Below are positions 17,419-26,490 of a stretch of DNA of 33,914 nucleotides, one piece after another. A model generated the notes under the pieces. That model did no database searches. It worked only from the letters and a program-made list of their open reading frames with translations, and was not told the DNA's origin. The position numbers were made by a program, and so were the translations under genes. The stretch's first letter is position 1, and each line of letters begins with the position of its first letter. The DNA comes from Alphaproteobacteria bacterium (GTDB lineage Bacteria; Pseudomonadota; Alphaproteobacteria; SHVZ01), in the NCBI GenBank assembly GCA_016869285.1, contig VGEN01000032.1:1-33914 (forward strand). The letters run 5' to 3'.

Positions 17419-18873
17419 TCAGGCGAACGGGTTCGGCACGCGCGGCCAGAACGGCGTCGTCTTCTTGGTATAGGGGATGTTGGCGAAATCGGGCGGGATT
17501 GCGCCCGGCGTCGAGACGTAGAGAACCTCGACGGCGAGCGGCGCGAAGCGGGCGTGGAAGTGCTGGGTCGACTTGACCACGACGATCTTCCTTTTGGTCG
17601 GATCGAGCCCAAGATTGGAGAAGGCGTCGGGGGCGTAGGTCTGCCCGCGCAGCGTATTCAGCACGAGGTCGATGCCGGCGCCCTCGACCCACGCCGCCTC
17701 GCCCAGGGGGATCTGGCCGCCATTGTTGCCGGTCTGGGTCAGGGCGTCCGAGACCGCGCGCACGGTAACGCGGAGGTCGACCGCGTCCCCCGAGGCCTTG
17801 CCGCACTTGCCGCCGATGCGGAGATCGAAGCTGGCGCCGACGCCGGCTTCCTTGCAGATGCGGACGGCGACCGGGTCCCAGTAGCAGCCGCTGGCGACGT
17901 CTCGGACGCCGCGTTCGAGCAGGCGCTTCAGGATGAAGGTCGAGTCCGAGGGGGCGCCGCCGCCGGCATTGTCGGCGACATCGGCCATGACGACCAGGCC
18001 GTTCCTGACTTCCAGAGCGCGGTCGATCGCCTCATCGACGCTCAGATGCGGCGTCACGGTCTGCTCGCGCAAGCTGAAGATCTCGCGGCCGAGCTTCGCG
18101 GCCAGCGTCTCGGCCTTGGCCCGGTCGCCATCGGCGATCACCAGCATACGGGCGCCGACATCGGCGACATCGCCCCAGGGAAAACCATGGGCGAAGGAGA
18201 CCGAGAGGATGTCGTCCCTGCCTTCGAGCGCCATCATGCGGTCGACGAAGCCTCGCATCGGCTGGACCGGGGTGCGCCACATATTGACCATGCGGCAGTC
18301 GAAGAGCGCGCTGACAGGCTTGGTCTTGCCGGCGCCGGCGTCCTTGCAGAGCTTGTAGACCTCGCGCGCCCGTGCCGCGGTGTCGACATGCGGGTACTCC
18401 TTGTAGGTGACGATGGCCGTCGCCGCGTCCAGCATCTGCTGGGTCAGGTGGCAATGCAGGTCGAGCTCGCAACCGATCGGCACCTTCGGGCCGACGATGG
18501 CGCGGGCGCGGGCAAGCACATCGCCTTCGCAATCGTCATAGCCGTCGGCGACCATCGCGCCGTGCAGGAAGAGCAGCACCATGTCGACCGGCAGCGCTTT
18601 CCTCAAGTCGCCCAGGATCTCGTCGCGGAACGCCTCGTAGACGGAGCGGATCGTGGTGCCGGCAGGTTGCGCGAAGGTGCTCAGGCTCTCGACCACGTCA
18701 TGGCCGTCGGCCTCGGCGGCTTTCCGCCACTCGATCACCGGGGCGGTGCCGATCGCCGGGGCGCGTCGGCTCGCATCGCGGTTCAGCAGCGTCTCGGCAA
18801 AGGTACGATAGCCGGTCGGCAGCGGCGAGAAGGTGTTGGTCTCGGTCGCAAGCGAAGCGATGAAGATCTTCAT
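17419..18873 (-). CDS. Peptidase M81 (MlrC-like) metallopeptidase
   Basis: A 484-residue protein of the M81 family, whose named member MlrC (microcystinase C) of Sphingomonas breaks down linear microcystin and the Adda tetrapeptide. Visible: IASLATETNTF (Glu11, near the N-terminus), FLHGAMVADGYDDCEGDVL (His104, Glu116), and ELDLHCHLT (Asp138, His140, His142), likely the zinc site; later DNAGGGAPSDST and CYWDP motifs are also family-typical. No export signal is present. Substrates of non-MlrC members are mostly unknown; modified or D-residue-containing peptides are likely. It is the first gene of the M81-M55 unit. The ATG at 18873 lacks a good Shine-Dalgarno. mlrA, mlrB and mlrD genes are absent, so a microcystin pathway is not implied. 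Confidence 0.88.
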   Translation of the reverse strand: MKIFIASLATETNTFSPLPTGYRTFAETLLNRDASRRAPAIGTAPVIEWRKAAEADGHDVVESLSTFAQPAGTTIRSVYEAFRDEILGDLRKALPVDMVLLFLHGAMVADGYDDCEGDVLARARAIVGPKVPIGCELDLHCHLTQQMLDAATAIVTYKEYPHVDTAARAREVYKLCKDAGAGKTKPVSALFDCRMVNMWRTPVQPMRGFVDRMMALEGRDDILSVSFAHGFPWGDVADVGARMLVIADGDRAKAETLAAKLGREIFSLREQTVTPHLSVDEAIDRALEVRNGLVVMADVADNAGGGAPSDSTFILKRLLERGVRDVASGCYWDPVAVRICKEAGVGASFDLRIGGKCGKASGDAVDLRVTVRAVSDALTQTGNNGGQIPLGEAAWVEGAGIDLVLNTLRGQTYAPDAFSNLGLDPTKRKIVVVKSTQHFHARFAPLAVEVLYVSTPGAIPPDFANIPYTKKTTPFWPRVPNPFA

Positions 18874-18998
18874 GAGGGGAGGCGATCCGGAGCGGCGGGA
18901 GCTTTGAGCCTAGCAGCAAACGGGGCGGCGGACCGGCGTTAACGCTTCGATCCGGAACGCCTCCCCTCGGAGCCGCGCCTTCGCTATTGTCGGCTCCG

Positions 18999-20564
18999 AT
19001 GAGCGCCCTCGACATCAGCCATGTCAGCGACTCCGACCTCAGGCAGGAAGGCCTGGGGTTGCTCGGGCTGGCTCTGGACGAGGTCGGCGTCGCCGCCTGC
19101 TACATAGACGCGGAGGAGCGGATTCAGTCATGGAACCGCTCCTACGAGCGATTTTTCCCAGAGCATGCCGGGCTTCTTGAGCGCGGCTGGCCCTATGCGG
19201 AGAATTTGCGCCGCTACTTCGAGGCCAACTCCAGCGCGACGGATCCCGTTCACTTCGAGGAAATCCTCGCGGCCGGCATTGCGCGTCACCGCAATCAGCG
19301 GCAATCGACGCTGTTCCAGAAGAGGGACGGGCGTCGCCTGCGCTCGCAGGCCATCTGGTTCGCTGACGGGGCTTGCCTCAAGATGTGGACCGACGAGACC
19401 AGCGCCCACATGGTGCGCGATCCGTCCGCGCCCGACGCACCGATATCGGCTACCGGATACGGGGTCTCGATCTTCGATGCCGCCGGGCGCTTCGTCCGTG
19501 CCAACCGGCAGCTCGAGGAGCTGTTCCCGCGCGCGGTCGATCTTTTCCATCCGCGTTCCAGCTATACCGATCATCTGCGCCGCTATGCCGAGACCGCTTT
19601 CGCCGAGGGAGAGCGCGACAAGATCGATGCGCTGATCGGGCGCGGCGACCCGCCGCTGCAGCCGCTCGACCGGCCGCTGATCATCCGTCGCCGCGACGGC
19701 GGCTGGCTGCAGCTTGAGGAGCGACGTCTTTTCGACGGCAACTTGAATGCCCTCTGGCTCGACATCTCGACGGTGAAGTCGCTGGAGGCGACCAATGAGG
19801 AGCTCAACCGCCTGGTCGGCGAGCTGACCGAGGCGCGGCTGAAGGCGGAAAGCGCCAACCGGGTGCGCTCGGAGTTCGTCGCCATGATGAGCCACGAGCT
19901 ACGCACGCCGCTGCACTCGATCATCGGCTTCGCCGAGGTCATTCGGGATCTGGCGTCCCGCAAACCGGAGCTTAGCGCCTTTGTCGGCCATGCCAACGAC
20001 ATCCTCGAGGGGGGCGTGCGTCTGCTCGGGGCGATCGACGAGATGCTGGACCTTGCCCGCGTCGATGCCGGCCGCATCCGTCTCCATTCCCGCGAGATCA
20101 ATCCTGAGAAGCTGCTGGCCACCTGCGCGAGGCTGGCCGCCGACGGGGCGATGCGCCGCAGCATTTCGATCTCGGTTTCGGTCGATGCCGGCTGCCCGAC
20201 GATCTGGGCCGACGAGCCGGCGCTGCGCAAGGTGTTGCTCAACCTGCTCTCGAACGGCATCAAGTTCACGCCGCAGGGCGGCCGTATCTCGCTCGGCGCG
20301 GTTCCGGCCTCAGGGATTAGGGTCAAGCTCACCGTTGCCGACACCGGTATCGGCATCCCCGCCGACCGGCTATCCGGGATCTTCGAGCCCTTCGCCCAGC
20401 TCGACGTCTCCTACACGCGCGAGGCTGAGGGCGTCGGCATCGGACTGGCATTGGTCCGCGAGCTGGTCGAGTTCATGGAGGGCGAGGTCGGGATTTCGAG
20501 CGAGGTCGGGCGCGGCACCCTCGTCGAGGTCAGGCTGCCCTCGGCGCGGATCGTCAAGAGCTGA
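18999..20564 (+). CDS. Soluble PAS-fold sensor histidine kinase
   Basis: A 521-residue histidine kinase without signal peptide or membrane helices. The N-terminal half carries two PAS-like segments (about 20-135 with AACYIDAEERIQSWN, and 150-255 with YGVSIFDAAGRFVRANRQLEELF), then a coiled-coil linker (260-290), the HisKA dimerisation domain with phospho-acceptor His299 in SHELRTPLHSIIGF, and an HATPase domain with N-box NLLSNGIKFT, G1 DTGIGI and G2 GVGIGLAL. No receiver domain is fused and no response regulator gene is adjacent, so its partner is unknown. A TTG at 18987 could start it 4 residues earlier, but the ATG is preferred. It may sense a cytoplasmic redox or ligand signal through the PAS domains. 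Confidence 0.88.
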   Translation: MSALDISHVSDSDLRQEGLGLLGLALDEVGVAACYIDAEERIQSWNRSYERFFPEHAGLLERGWPYAENLRRYFEANSSATDPVHFEEILAAGIARHRNQRQSTLFQKRDGRRLRSQAIWFADGACLKMWTDETSAHMVRDPSAPDAPISATGYGVSIFDAAGRFVRANRQLEELFPRAVDLFHPRSSYTDHLRRYAETAFAEGERDKIDALIGRGDPPLQPLDRPLIIRRRDGGWLQLEERRLFDGNLNALWLDISTVKSLEATNEELNRLVGELTEARLKAESANRVRSEFVAMMSHELRTPLHSIIGFAEVIRDLASRKPELSAFVGHANDILEGGVRLLGAIDEMLDLARVDAGRIRLHSREINPEKLLATCARLAADGAMRRSISISVSVDAGCPTIWADEPALRKVLLNLLSNGIKFTPQGGRISLGAVPASGIRVKLTVADTGIGIPADRLSGIFEPFAQLDVSYTREAEGVGIGLALVRELVEFMEGEVGISSEVGRGTLVEVRLPSARIVKS

Positions 20565-20614
20565 GGCCGGACCCGGACCGTGACTGCCGGTCGGGTTGAG
20601 GAGCCGCCGGTCCG

Positions 20615-22219
20615 TCAGGTGCCGATGCAGTATCCGTCGCGTCTCGGATCGCAGCCGCCGATCTTAGCGCCGGTCTTCGGGTCGATCGAGATGCCGTGCA
20701 TGCCGCCCACAACCCATGTCCAGGGATCGGTGACCTCGACATCGTGGCCGCGCTTGCGCAGGCCTTCGACCGTCGACGCCGGCATGCGCGACTCGACCTG
20801 CACCTTCTTGCCGTCCCAAAGGCGCCCGCGCGGCTCCTCGACCGCGTCCTGCATGAGGAGCCCGTAGTCGGCGTGCTGCACCATCACCTGGGTCTGGGTC
20901 TGCGAGATCCCGTAGCTGCCGGGCGTGCCCAGCGCCAGCACCGGCTTGCCGTCGCGGGTCGAGACGCTGGGTGCCAGGCACAGCGGCAGGGGGCTGCCGG
21001 GCTTGAGATAGGCTTTGCCCTGAGGATGCACCTCGCCCCAGTAGAGGAAGTTGTTGAGGCAGACGCCGGTGCCCGGCACGACGACGCCGCAGCCGAACTT
21101 GTTGCCGAGGCTCTGCGTCAGGCAGATCACGTTCCCCTCCGCATCGGCAGTGGAGAAGGAAGTCGTGTGCTCCTTGTTCGGGTTGGGCCGGGTTGGGACC
21201 CACTGCTCGGTCAGACCCTCGACCGGCTTTCCGTCCTTCACGCGCGCGCGCAGCTTCTCGATCTCCGCCGATGACAGGATCTCCTTCAGTTCCTCCGGCG
21301 AAGGCCGATTGCGCTCGATGCGGACGCCGGCGGCAAGCCGGATGGCGCGGAAGACGGTGTCGATGTGGTCGATGCCGTTCCGCTCCAGCTTCTTGAAGTC
21401 GAAGCCGTCGAGGACGGCCAAAGTCAGCAGGTATTGGAAGCTCTCGGCCGGCGGCGGCACCGAATGAACCGAGAGACCGCGATAGGTGACGGCGATCGGA
21501 TCGAGCCATTCCGGCTTGACGCCCTCGATGTCTTTCTCGGTCAGCGTGCCGCCGATCGAGCCGAGGTGCTTGACAATCGCCTTGCCCAAGGCGCCGCCAT
21601 AGAGATGATGGGGCCCTTCGGCGACGATAGCCTCGTAGGAGCGGGCGAGATCGGGCTGCTTGAATAGCTGTCCTTGCGAAACCTCGCGGCCGCCGCCGAG
21701 ATAGTTTTTCCGCCACCCTTCGAAGATGTTCTTGTACGGCTCGATCTCCGGGGTCGACGCGTTGAAGGAGTAGCTGCCGAAAGCGGTCAGCAGGAAGCCA
21801 TCGCGTGCGATCGCGATCGCCGGCGCGAACACCTCGGCGAGCGACTTCCGGCCATGGGCTTTCACCAGCTCGCACCAGCCGGCAAGGTTGCCGGGCGTGC
21901 CGCAGGCGAGCGGCCCGCGCGCCAGGTCCTCGCGATCCCTGAGGCGCTCGACCGGTAGCTTCTCAGGAACGGGCGGAACGAAGCTCAGGCAGCGGATACG
22001 CTTCTCCTTGGCGATGTGGCAGGTCGCCATGCCCATGCCGGCAAGGCCGGACATGAACGGTTCGACGACGTTGAGCGCGGAGGCGATGGCGGCGATGGCA
22101 TCGAAGGCGTTGCCGCCGGTCCTGAGCATGGCGGCGCCGGCCTCCGCCGCCAGCGGATGCGCGCAGGCGACCATGCCGTGAACGGAACCGATCATCGGGC
22201 GCTTGCCGGTCATGGACAT
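20615..22219 (-). CDS. Gamma-glutamyltransferase family protein
   Basis: A 534-residue Ntn-hydrolase of the gamma-glutamyltranspeptidase family. The N-terminal half has the family start GMVACAHPLAAEAGAAMLRTGGNAFDAIAA and the VEPFMSGLAGMG loop; autoprocessing is expected before the first Thr of EHTTSFSTADAEGN, equivalent to E. coli Thr391, which becomes the nucleophile of the small subunit. The C-terminus has GTPGS and the GGMHGISIDP segment. It cleaves gamma-glutamyl bonds, e.g. of glutathione. No signal peptide is evident, unlike periplasmic E. coli Ggt, so it may be a cytoplasmic GGT-like or gamma-glutamyl-amide hydrolase. I chose ATG 22219 (MSMTGKRPM); the frame extends to a TTG at 22270 without support. 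It lies 101 bases downstream of the ABC-F gene on the same strand. Confidence 0.85.
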   Translation of the reverse strand: MSMTGKRPMIGSVHGMVACAHPLAAEAGAAMLRTGGNAFDAIAAIASALNVVEPFMSGLAGMGMATCHIAKEKRIRCLSFVPPVPEKLPVERLRDREDLARGPLACGTPGNLAGWCELVKAHGRKSLAEVFAPAIAIARDGFLLTAFGSYSFNASTPEIEPYKNIFEGWRKNYLGGGREVSQGQLFKQPDLARSYEAIVAEGPHHLYGGALGKAIVKHLGSIGGTLTEKDIEGVKPEWLDPIAVTYRGLSVHSVPPPAESFQYLLTLAVLDGFDFKKLERNGIDHIDTVFRAIRLAAGVRIERNRPSPEELKEILSSAEIEKLRARVKDGKPVEGLTEQWVPTRPNPNKEHTTSFSTADAEGNVICLTQSLGNKFGCGVVVPGTGVCLNNFLYWGEVHPQGKAYLKPGSPLPLCLAPSVSTRDGKPVLALGTPGSYGISQTQTQVMVQHADYGLLMQDAVEEPRGRLWDGKKVQVESRMPASTVEGLRKRGHDVEVTDPWTWVVGGMHGISIDPKTGAKIGGCDPRRDGYCIGT

Positions 22220-22283
22220 GCTGGGTCTCGCGGAAGAAGGGACGGGATCGGGCGGATGGTAGCGAAACAACGAAGGTTGCGCC

Positions 22284-22298
22284 TAGGGCTGAGCCCTA
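22284..22298. other. Small inverted repeat between ABC-F and gamma-glutamyltransferase genes
   Basis: TAGGGCT (22284-22290) and AGCCCTA (22292-22298) form a perfect 7-base inverted repeat in the 101-base gap. No T-run follows in either direction, so it is at best a weak RNA end or a protein-binding site. Confidence 0.3.
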
Positions 22299-22320
22299 TT
22301 TCGTGAAACCTCGCGGCAGA

Positions 22321-24123
22321 TCATCCGTCCAGCGCCTCGCGCTTCATTTCGAGTTCGAGCCATTCCTCTTCCATGGCCGCAAGCTCGGCCTGGGCGGCGG
22401 CCAGGCGCCCGGTCGACTTGTCGAAGGCGGCGCGGTCGCGCGCGTAGAGATCCGGATCGGCGAGCGTCGCTTGAAGCCGGGCGAGCTCCGCCTGGGCGGC
22501 CTCTAGACGTGAGGGCAAGGTCTTGAGCGCGTGCTCGTCCTTGAAGGAGAGGCGCTTCGCGCGCGGCTTTGCCGGGGCTGGCGCTGACCCCTCCGGCGCC
22601 TTGGGCGCTTTCGCCGTCGTCTTGGCGACGACGCCATGGCCGCGCTGGGCGATCATGTCGGAGTAGCCGCCGGCATACTCGACCCAGCGGCCAGCGCCCT
22701 CCGAGGCGATGACCGAGGTGGCGACGCGGTCAAGGAAGTCACGGTCGTGGCTGACCAGCAGTACCGTGCCGGCATAGTCGGCCAGCATCTCCTGCAGCAA
22801 GTCGAGCGTCTCGAGGTCGAGATCGTTGGTCGGTTCGTCCAGGACCAGCAGGTTGGAAGGCCGCGCCAGCACGCAGGCAAGCACCAGGCGCCCGCGCTCG
22901 CCGCCGGAAAGCGCGCCGACCGGCGTCTTAGCCTGCTCGGGCTTGAACAGGAAGTCGCGCATGTAGCTCATGACGTGCCGAGGCTTGCCGTCGACGATCA
23001 CCTGATCGCCGCGGCCCTCCGTCAGCGTGTCGGCCAGCGAGCATGCCGGATCGAGGCTCGAACGAAGCTGGTCCAGCGTCGCCGGGGCGAGATTGGCGCC
23101 GAGGCGCACGCTGCCGCTGTCGGTCGGGAGCGTGCCGGTCAACAGACCGAGCAGGGTCGTCTTGCCGGCGCCGTTGGGGCCGACGATCCCGAGCCGGTCG
23201 CCGCGCAGAATGCGCGTTGAGAGATTCGAGACGATCCGCGCCTCGCCGAAGGATTTGGACAGGCCTTTCGTCTCGATGACGAGCGTCCCGGATGTCTCGC
23301 CTTCGGAGGCGGCGAGCTTGACCTGCCCAGCGACGCGCCGGTGCTCGCGGCGCTGGCGGCGCAGCTCCTTGAGCCGGGCGAGCCGTCCCTGGTTGCGCTT
23401 GCGCCGGGCGGTCACGCCGTATCGGAGCCAGTCCTCCTCCTGGACGATCCGGCGATCGAGCTTGTGGTGCTCGGTCTCCTCCTCGGCCAGCTTCTCGTCA
23501 CGCCAGGTCTCGAACGCGGCGAAGCCGCGATCGAGGTGCCGCGTGGCGCCGCGATCGAGCCAGGTCGTCGCCCGCGACAGGCGCTCCAGCAGCCGGCGGT
23601 CATGGCTGACGATGGCGAGCGCCGAGCGAAGCGCGGCAAGCTCGGTCTCCAGCCACTCGATCGCCGGCAGGTCGAGATGATTGGTCGGCTCATCGAGCAG
23701 CAGGATGTCCGGTGATGGCGCCAGCACGCGCGCCAGCGCCGCGCGCCGCGTCTCGCCTCCGGAAAGCCGGCTCGGCGCCTCGTCGCCGGTGAGGCCGAGC
23801 TGTTCGAGGAGAAAGCGCGCCCGGTGGCGATCGTCGCCGGGAGCCAGCCCGTCCTCGACATAGGCCAGCGTGCTCGCGTGCCCGGCGAGGTCGGGCTCCT
23901 GCGGAAGGTATCGGAGGGTCGTTCCCGGCTGCACGAAGCGGCTGCCGCCATCCGGCTCGATCAGCCCGGCGGCGATCTTCAGCAGCGTCGACTTGCCGGA
24001 GCCGTTGCGGCCGACCAGACAGAGGCGGTCGCCCGCGGACAGAGAGAGCCCGGCGCCGTCGAGCAGCGGCGTGTCGCCGAGGGTGAGAGCGATGTCTTGG
24101 AGCAGAAGGAGAGGCGGAGCCAT
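22321..24123 (-). CDS. uup: ABC-F family ATPase, Uup-like
   Basis: A 600-residue protein with two ABC ATPase domains and no membrane helices. Walker A motifs are GRNGSGKST (38-46) and GPNGAGKTT; signatures are LSGGETRRA and LSGGERGR; Walker B sites DILLLDEPTNHLD and NLLVLDEPTNDLD. The charged linker between the domains is the P-site tRNA-interaction motif region, and the C-terminus (about 530-600, KTLPSRLEAAQAELARL) is a coiled coil as in Uup. ABC-F proteins act on ribosomes and Uup also influences DNA repair and transposon excision. The start at 24123 removes a non-conserved 72-residue upstream extension. The downstream gamma-glutamyltransferase may be in the same transcript. Confidence 0.88.
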   Translation of the reverse strand: MAPPLLLLQDIALTLGDTPLLDGAGLSLSAGDRLCLVGRNGSGKSTLLKIAAGLIEPDGGSRFVQPGTTLRYLPQEPDLAGHASTLAYVEDGLAPGDDRHRARFLLEQLGLTGDEAPSRLSGGETRRAALARVLAPSPDILLLDEPTNHLDLPAIEWLETELAALRSALAIVSHDRRLLERLSRATTWLDRGATRHLDRGFAAFETWRDEKLAEEETEHHKLDRRIVQEEDWLRYGVTARRKRNQGRLARLKELRRQRREHRRVAGQVKLAASEGETSGTLVIETKGLSKSFGEARIVSNLSTRILRGDRLGIVGPNGAGKTTLLGLLTGTLPTDSGSVRLGANLAPATLDQLRSSLDPACSLADTLTEGRGDQVIVDGKPRHVMSYMRDFLFKPEQAKTPVGALSGGERGRLVLACVLARPSNLLVLDEPTNDLDLETLDLLQEMLADYAGTVLLVSHDRDFLDRVATSVIASEGAGRWVEYAGGYSDMIAQRGHGVVAKTTAKAPKAPEGSAPAPAKPRAKRLSFKDEHALKTLPSRLEAAQAELARLQATLADPDLYARDRAAFDKSTGRLAAAQAELAAMEEEWLELEMKREALDG

Positions 24124-24362
24124 GCGCGCCGCATAAGACGCGGCCCGCTCGCCGGGCTCAAGCGGAGTTTTGGCGCTCGGTTGTGTCGTCGGAGAGGCGC
24201 GATCCCGCAGCAGCGGAGTTACGATGGTGCCGGCACCTCGCGGCGAGCCGGGTTGAGATTCAAATACCCCGAGTTGAGGCCGTTCCGACAGGGTGTACGC
24301 ACGCGCCGAACCGTGCTCGAATGCGGTTGCCGCGAACACAGAAAAGCGAAGGAGGACGCGCG

Positions 24363-25925
24363 GTGCGCATCACCAGCCGACTGACGCTTGCCGCGACGGC
24401 TTTGCTCGCCGGGCTCGCCGGTGCCCAGGCCCAGACGCTCAAGGTCGTGCCCTATGCCGACCTGCGCAACATCGATCCGATCTGGACGACCGCGACCGTC
24501 ACCAACAACCACGCCTACATGATCTACGACGTGCTGTTCGCGTTGGACGAGCGGTTCCGCGCGCAGCCGCAGATGATCGAGACGGTCACGACCAGCGCCG
24601 ACGGGCTCACCTACGCCTTCAGGCTCCGCGCCGGCCTCAAATGGCACGACGGCAAGCCGGTGACTGCCGCTGATTGCGTGCAGTCGATCCGGCGCTGGGC
24701 GCAGCGCGACGACGAGGGCAAGGTGGCGATGAGCCTGACCGCCGAGGTCGCGGCGGTCGACGAGCGCAGCTTCACCTGGAAGTTCAAGGAGCGCTACGGC
24801 GCGCTGCTCGAGAATCTCGCCAAGGGTGCAGGCCTGACGCCGTTCATGATGCCGGAGCGCGTGGCGAAGACCGACGCCTTCACCCAGATCACCGAGAATA
24901 TCGGCTCCGGCCCCTACCGGTTCAAGGCGGATGAGTGGGCGCCCGGCAACAAGGTCGTCTACACCAAGAACGCAGACTACATCGCGCGGACCGAGCCGCC
25001 GAGCCTGATGGCGGGGGCCAAGCAGGTGAAGGTCGACCGGGTCGAGTGGATCTACATTCCTGACGGCGCCACCGCGGTCGCCGCGCTCAATGCCGGCGAG
25101 GTCGACTACATCGAGGTGCCGCAGGCCGACTTGGTGCCGATCCTGCAGAAGAATCCCGATGTCGTCGTCAAGCTGGTCAACAAGGTCGGCTCGATGGTGA
25201 TTATTAGGCCGAACCAGCTCTTCCCGCCGTTCAACCATCCGAAGGCGCGGCAGGCGCTGCTGTACCTCACCGACCAGGACGACTACCGCAATGCCATCGG
25301 CGTGCCGAACGAGTATTTCGAGAAATGCGGCTCGTTCTTCTATTGCGGCACGCCCTATGAGTCGAAGGCCGGCAATCTGCCGCTCGGCGGCAAGGCCAAT
25401 TACGAGAAGGCCAGGCAGCTCATGACCGAGGCCGGCTACAAGGGCGAGACGGTCGTCGTCCTGCACCCAACCGACCATCCGACCGCGGGCGCGGCGCTGC
25501 TGACGGCGGAAAACCTCCGCAAGATCGGAGTCAACGTCGAGATCCGTGCCATGGACTGGGCGACGCTCACCTCGCTCCGCACAAAGAAGGACGAGCCGAC
25601 CAAAGGCGGGTGGAGCATCTTCCATACGCGATGGGACGGCATGCTGAGCAACCCGCTGTCGCTGGTACCGATGGGCGGCGCCTGCGAGAAGGCTTGGTTC
25701 GGCTGGCCCTGCGACGAGACGATCGAGAAGATGCGCGTGTCCTGGTCGCGCGCGCCCGACGCCGCGACGCAGAAGAAGCTCGTCGACGAGATGCAGCTCC
25801 GCATGACCGAAACCGTGCCTTACGTGAACACCGGCGGCCTCAACCAGCCGGCGGCCTGGCGCAAGAACGTCGAGGGCGTCCTGCTCTCGACCACCATGGT
25901 GCTCTGGAACATCTCGAAGAAGTAG
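24363..25925 (+). CDS. ABC transporter substrate-binding protein, peptide/nickel family (SBP 5)
   Basis: A 520-residue periplasmic binding protein of the oligopeptide class. Residues 1-24 form a Sec signal peptide (RLTLAATALLAGLAGAQA, cleavage after AQA). The mature part opens with the typical VVPYADLRNIDPIW strand and has TYAFRLRAGLKWHDGKPVTAADC, which marks the SBP_bac_5 family, and IPDGATAVAALNAGEVDYIE. It should bind a peptide or other solute and deliver it to an ABC importer. No permease or ATPase genes adjoin it, so it either serves a transporter encoded elsewhere or is an orphan. The GTG start at 24363 follows a strong AAGGAGGA. Confidence 0.9.
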   Translation: MRITSRLTLAATALLAGLAGAQAQTLKVVPYADLRNIDPIWTTATVTNNHAYMIYDVLFALDERFRAQPQMIETVTTSADGLTYAFRLRAGLKWHDGKPVTAADCVQSIRRWAQRDDEGKVAMSLTAEVAAVDERSFTWKFKERYGALLENLAKGAGLTPFMMPERVAKTDAFTQITENIGSGPYRFKADEWAPGNKVVYTKNADYIARTEPPSLMAGAKQVKVDRVEWIYIPDGATAVAALNAGEVDYIEVPQADLVPILQKNPDVVVKLVNKVGSMVIIRPNQLFPPFNHPKARQALLYLTDQDDYRNAIGVPNEYFEKCGSFFYCGTPYESKAGNLPLGGKANYEKARQLMTEAGYKGETVVVLHPTDHPTAGAALLTAENLRKIGVNVEIRAMDWATLTSLRTKKDEPTKGGWSIFHTRWDGMLSNPLSLVPMGGACEKAWFGWPCDETIEKMRVSWSRAPDAATQKKLVDEMQLRMTETVPYVNTGGLNQPAAWRKNVEGVLLSTTMVLWNISKK

Positions 25926-25935
25926 ATGCCGGCTT

Positions 25936-25972
25936 CGACGCTCCCCTATCTGCAATGCGGAGGGGGGCGTCG
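25936..25972. terminator. Bidirectional hairpin between convergent genes
   Basis: CGACGCTCCCC (25936-25946) pairs with GGGGGGCGTCG (25962-25972) as an 11-base stem with one G-U wobble and a 15-base loop, just after the substrate-binding protein stop and before the end of the PAS_5 gene. It probably limits read-through on both strands, though a T-run is missing. Confidence 0.55.
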
Positions 25973-25984
25973 GGCTCGCGCTCG

Positions 25985-26458
25985 CTACCCCTCGGGCAAC
26001 CCCACCACCTGCAGCGCCAGCAGGTGATCGATGCTGCCGTCCGTCCCGGCGAGCGGCAGGACCAGGGTCTCAGTGACGACCTCATGATCGAGGAACCGGC
26101 GAGGGGCGGTGCGATAGTGCGGGGTCCGGCTGGTCGCGACGGCTGAGAGAGTCGCGAAGATCACCTCCCGGATTTGCGGGTCAGGGTGCTCGTCGAGATA
26201 CCGGCCGGTCATGTCGAAGCCGACCCGGCGAACGATCCCGGGACCGCACTGCAAATAGAGGAACCGCAACGGCCGGCGCTCGACCTTGTAGAGGAACAGC
26301 CAGTCCATCAGCTCGCCGAGCTTGTCGGGATCGACGATCTCCTTTGTGGGTGGCTTCCCGTTCCGGATCGCCGCCGACCAATGCGTCAGCATCAGCCGGA
26401 GGCGGGAATCCTTGAGCCGGCTTTCGTCCTCGACCGGCGTCCAGGTGATGCTGACCAT
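25985..26458 (-). CDS. PAS_5-domain protein
   Basis: A 157-residue protein of the PAS_5 type (single PAS-like domain proteins of unknown role, common in alphaproteobacteria). The pattern WSAAIRNGKPPTKEIVDP, LMDWLFLYKVE and RFLYLQCGPGIVRRVGFDMTGRYLDE is recognisable, followed by RFLDHEVVTETLVLPLAGTDGSIDHLLAL. No output domain is fused, so it may work as a small signalling partner or be a chromosomal marker of PAS_5 copies. The ATG at 26458 follows CAGAGG. On the same strand, 32 bases upstream, lies a decayed second copy (26491-26660), so the two arose by tandem duplication. Confidence 0.75.
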   Translation of the reverse strand: MVSITWTPVEDESRLKDSRLRLMLTHWSAAIRNGKPPTKEIVDPDKLGELMDWLFLYKVERRPLRFLYLQCGPGIVRRVGFDMTGRYLDEHPDPQIREVIFATLSAVATSRTPHYRTAPRRFLDHEVVTETLVLPLAGTDGSIDHLLALQVVGLPEG

Positions 26459-26490
26459 CGAGCCTCTGGGGGAACCCTATTGACCGAAGT

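Noticed and set aside
15791..17806. 671-residue minus-strand reading frame across DUF1028 and M55
   Set aside because: It overlaps two well-supported genes in another frame or strand and is Arg/Asp-rich low-complexity sequence typical of shadows in high-GC DNA.
17419..18873. Microcystin degradation (mlr) locus
   Set aside because: Only an MlrC-family member is present; mlrA, mlrB and mlrD are absent.
17053..18942. 629-residue plus-strand reading frame opposite M55 and M81
   Set aside because: It is antisense to two clear peptidase genes and has no recognisable motifs.
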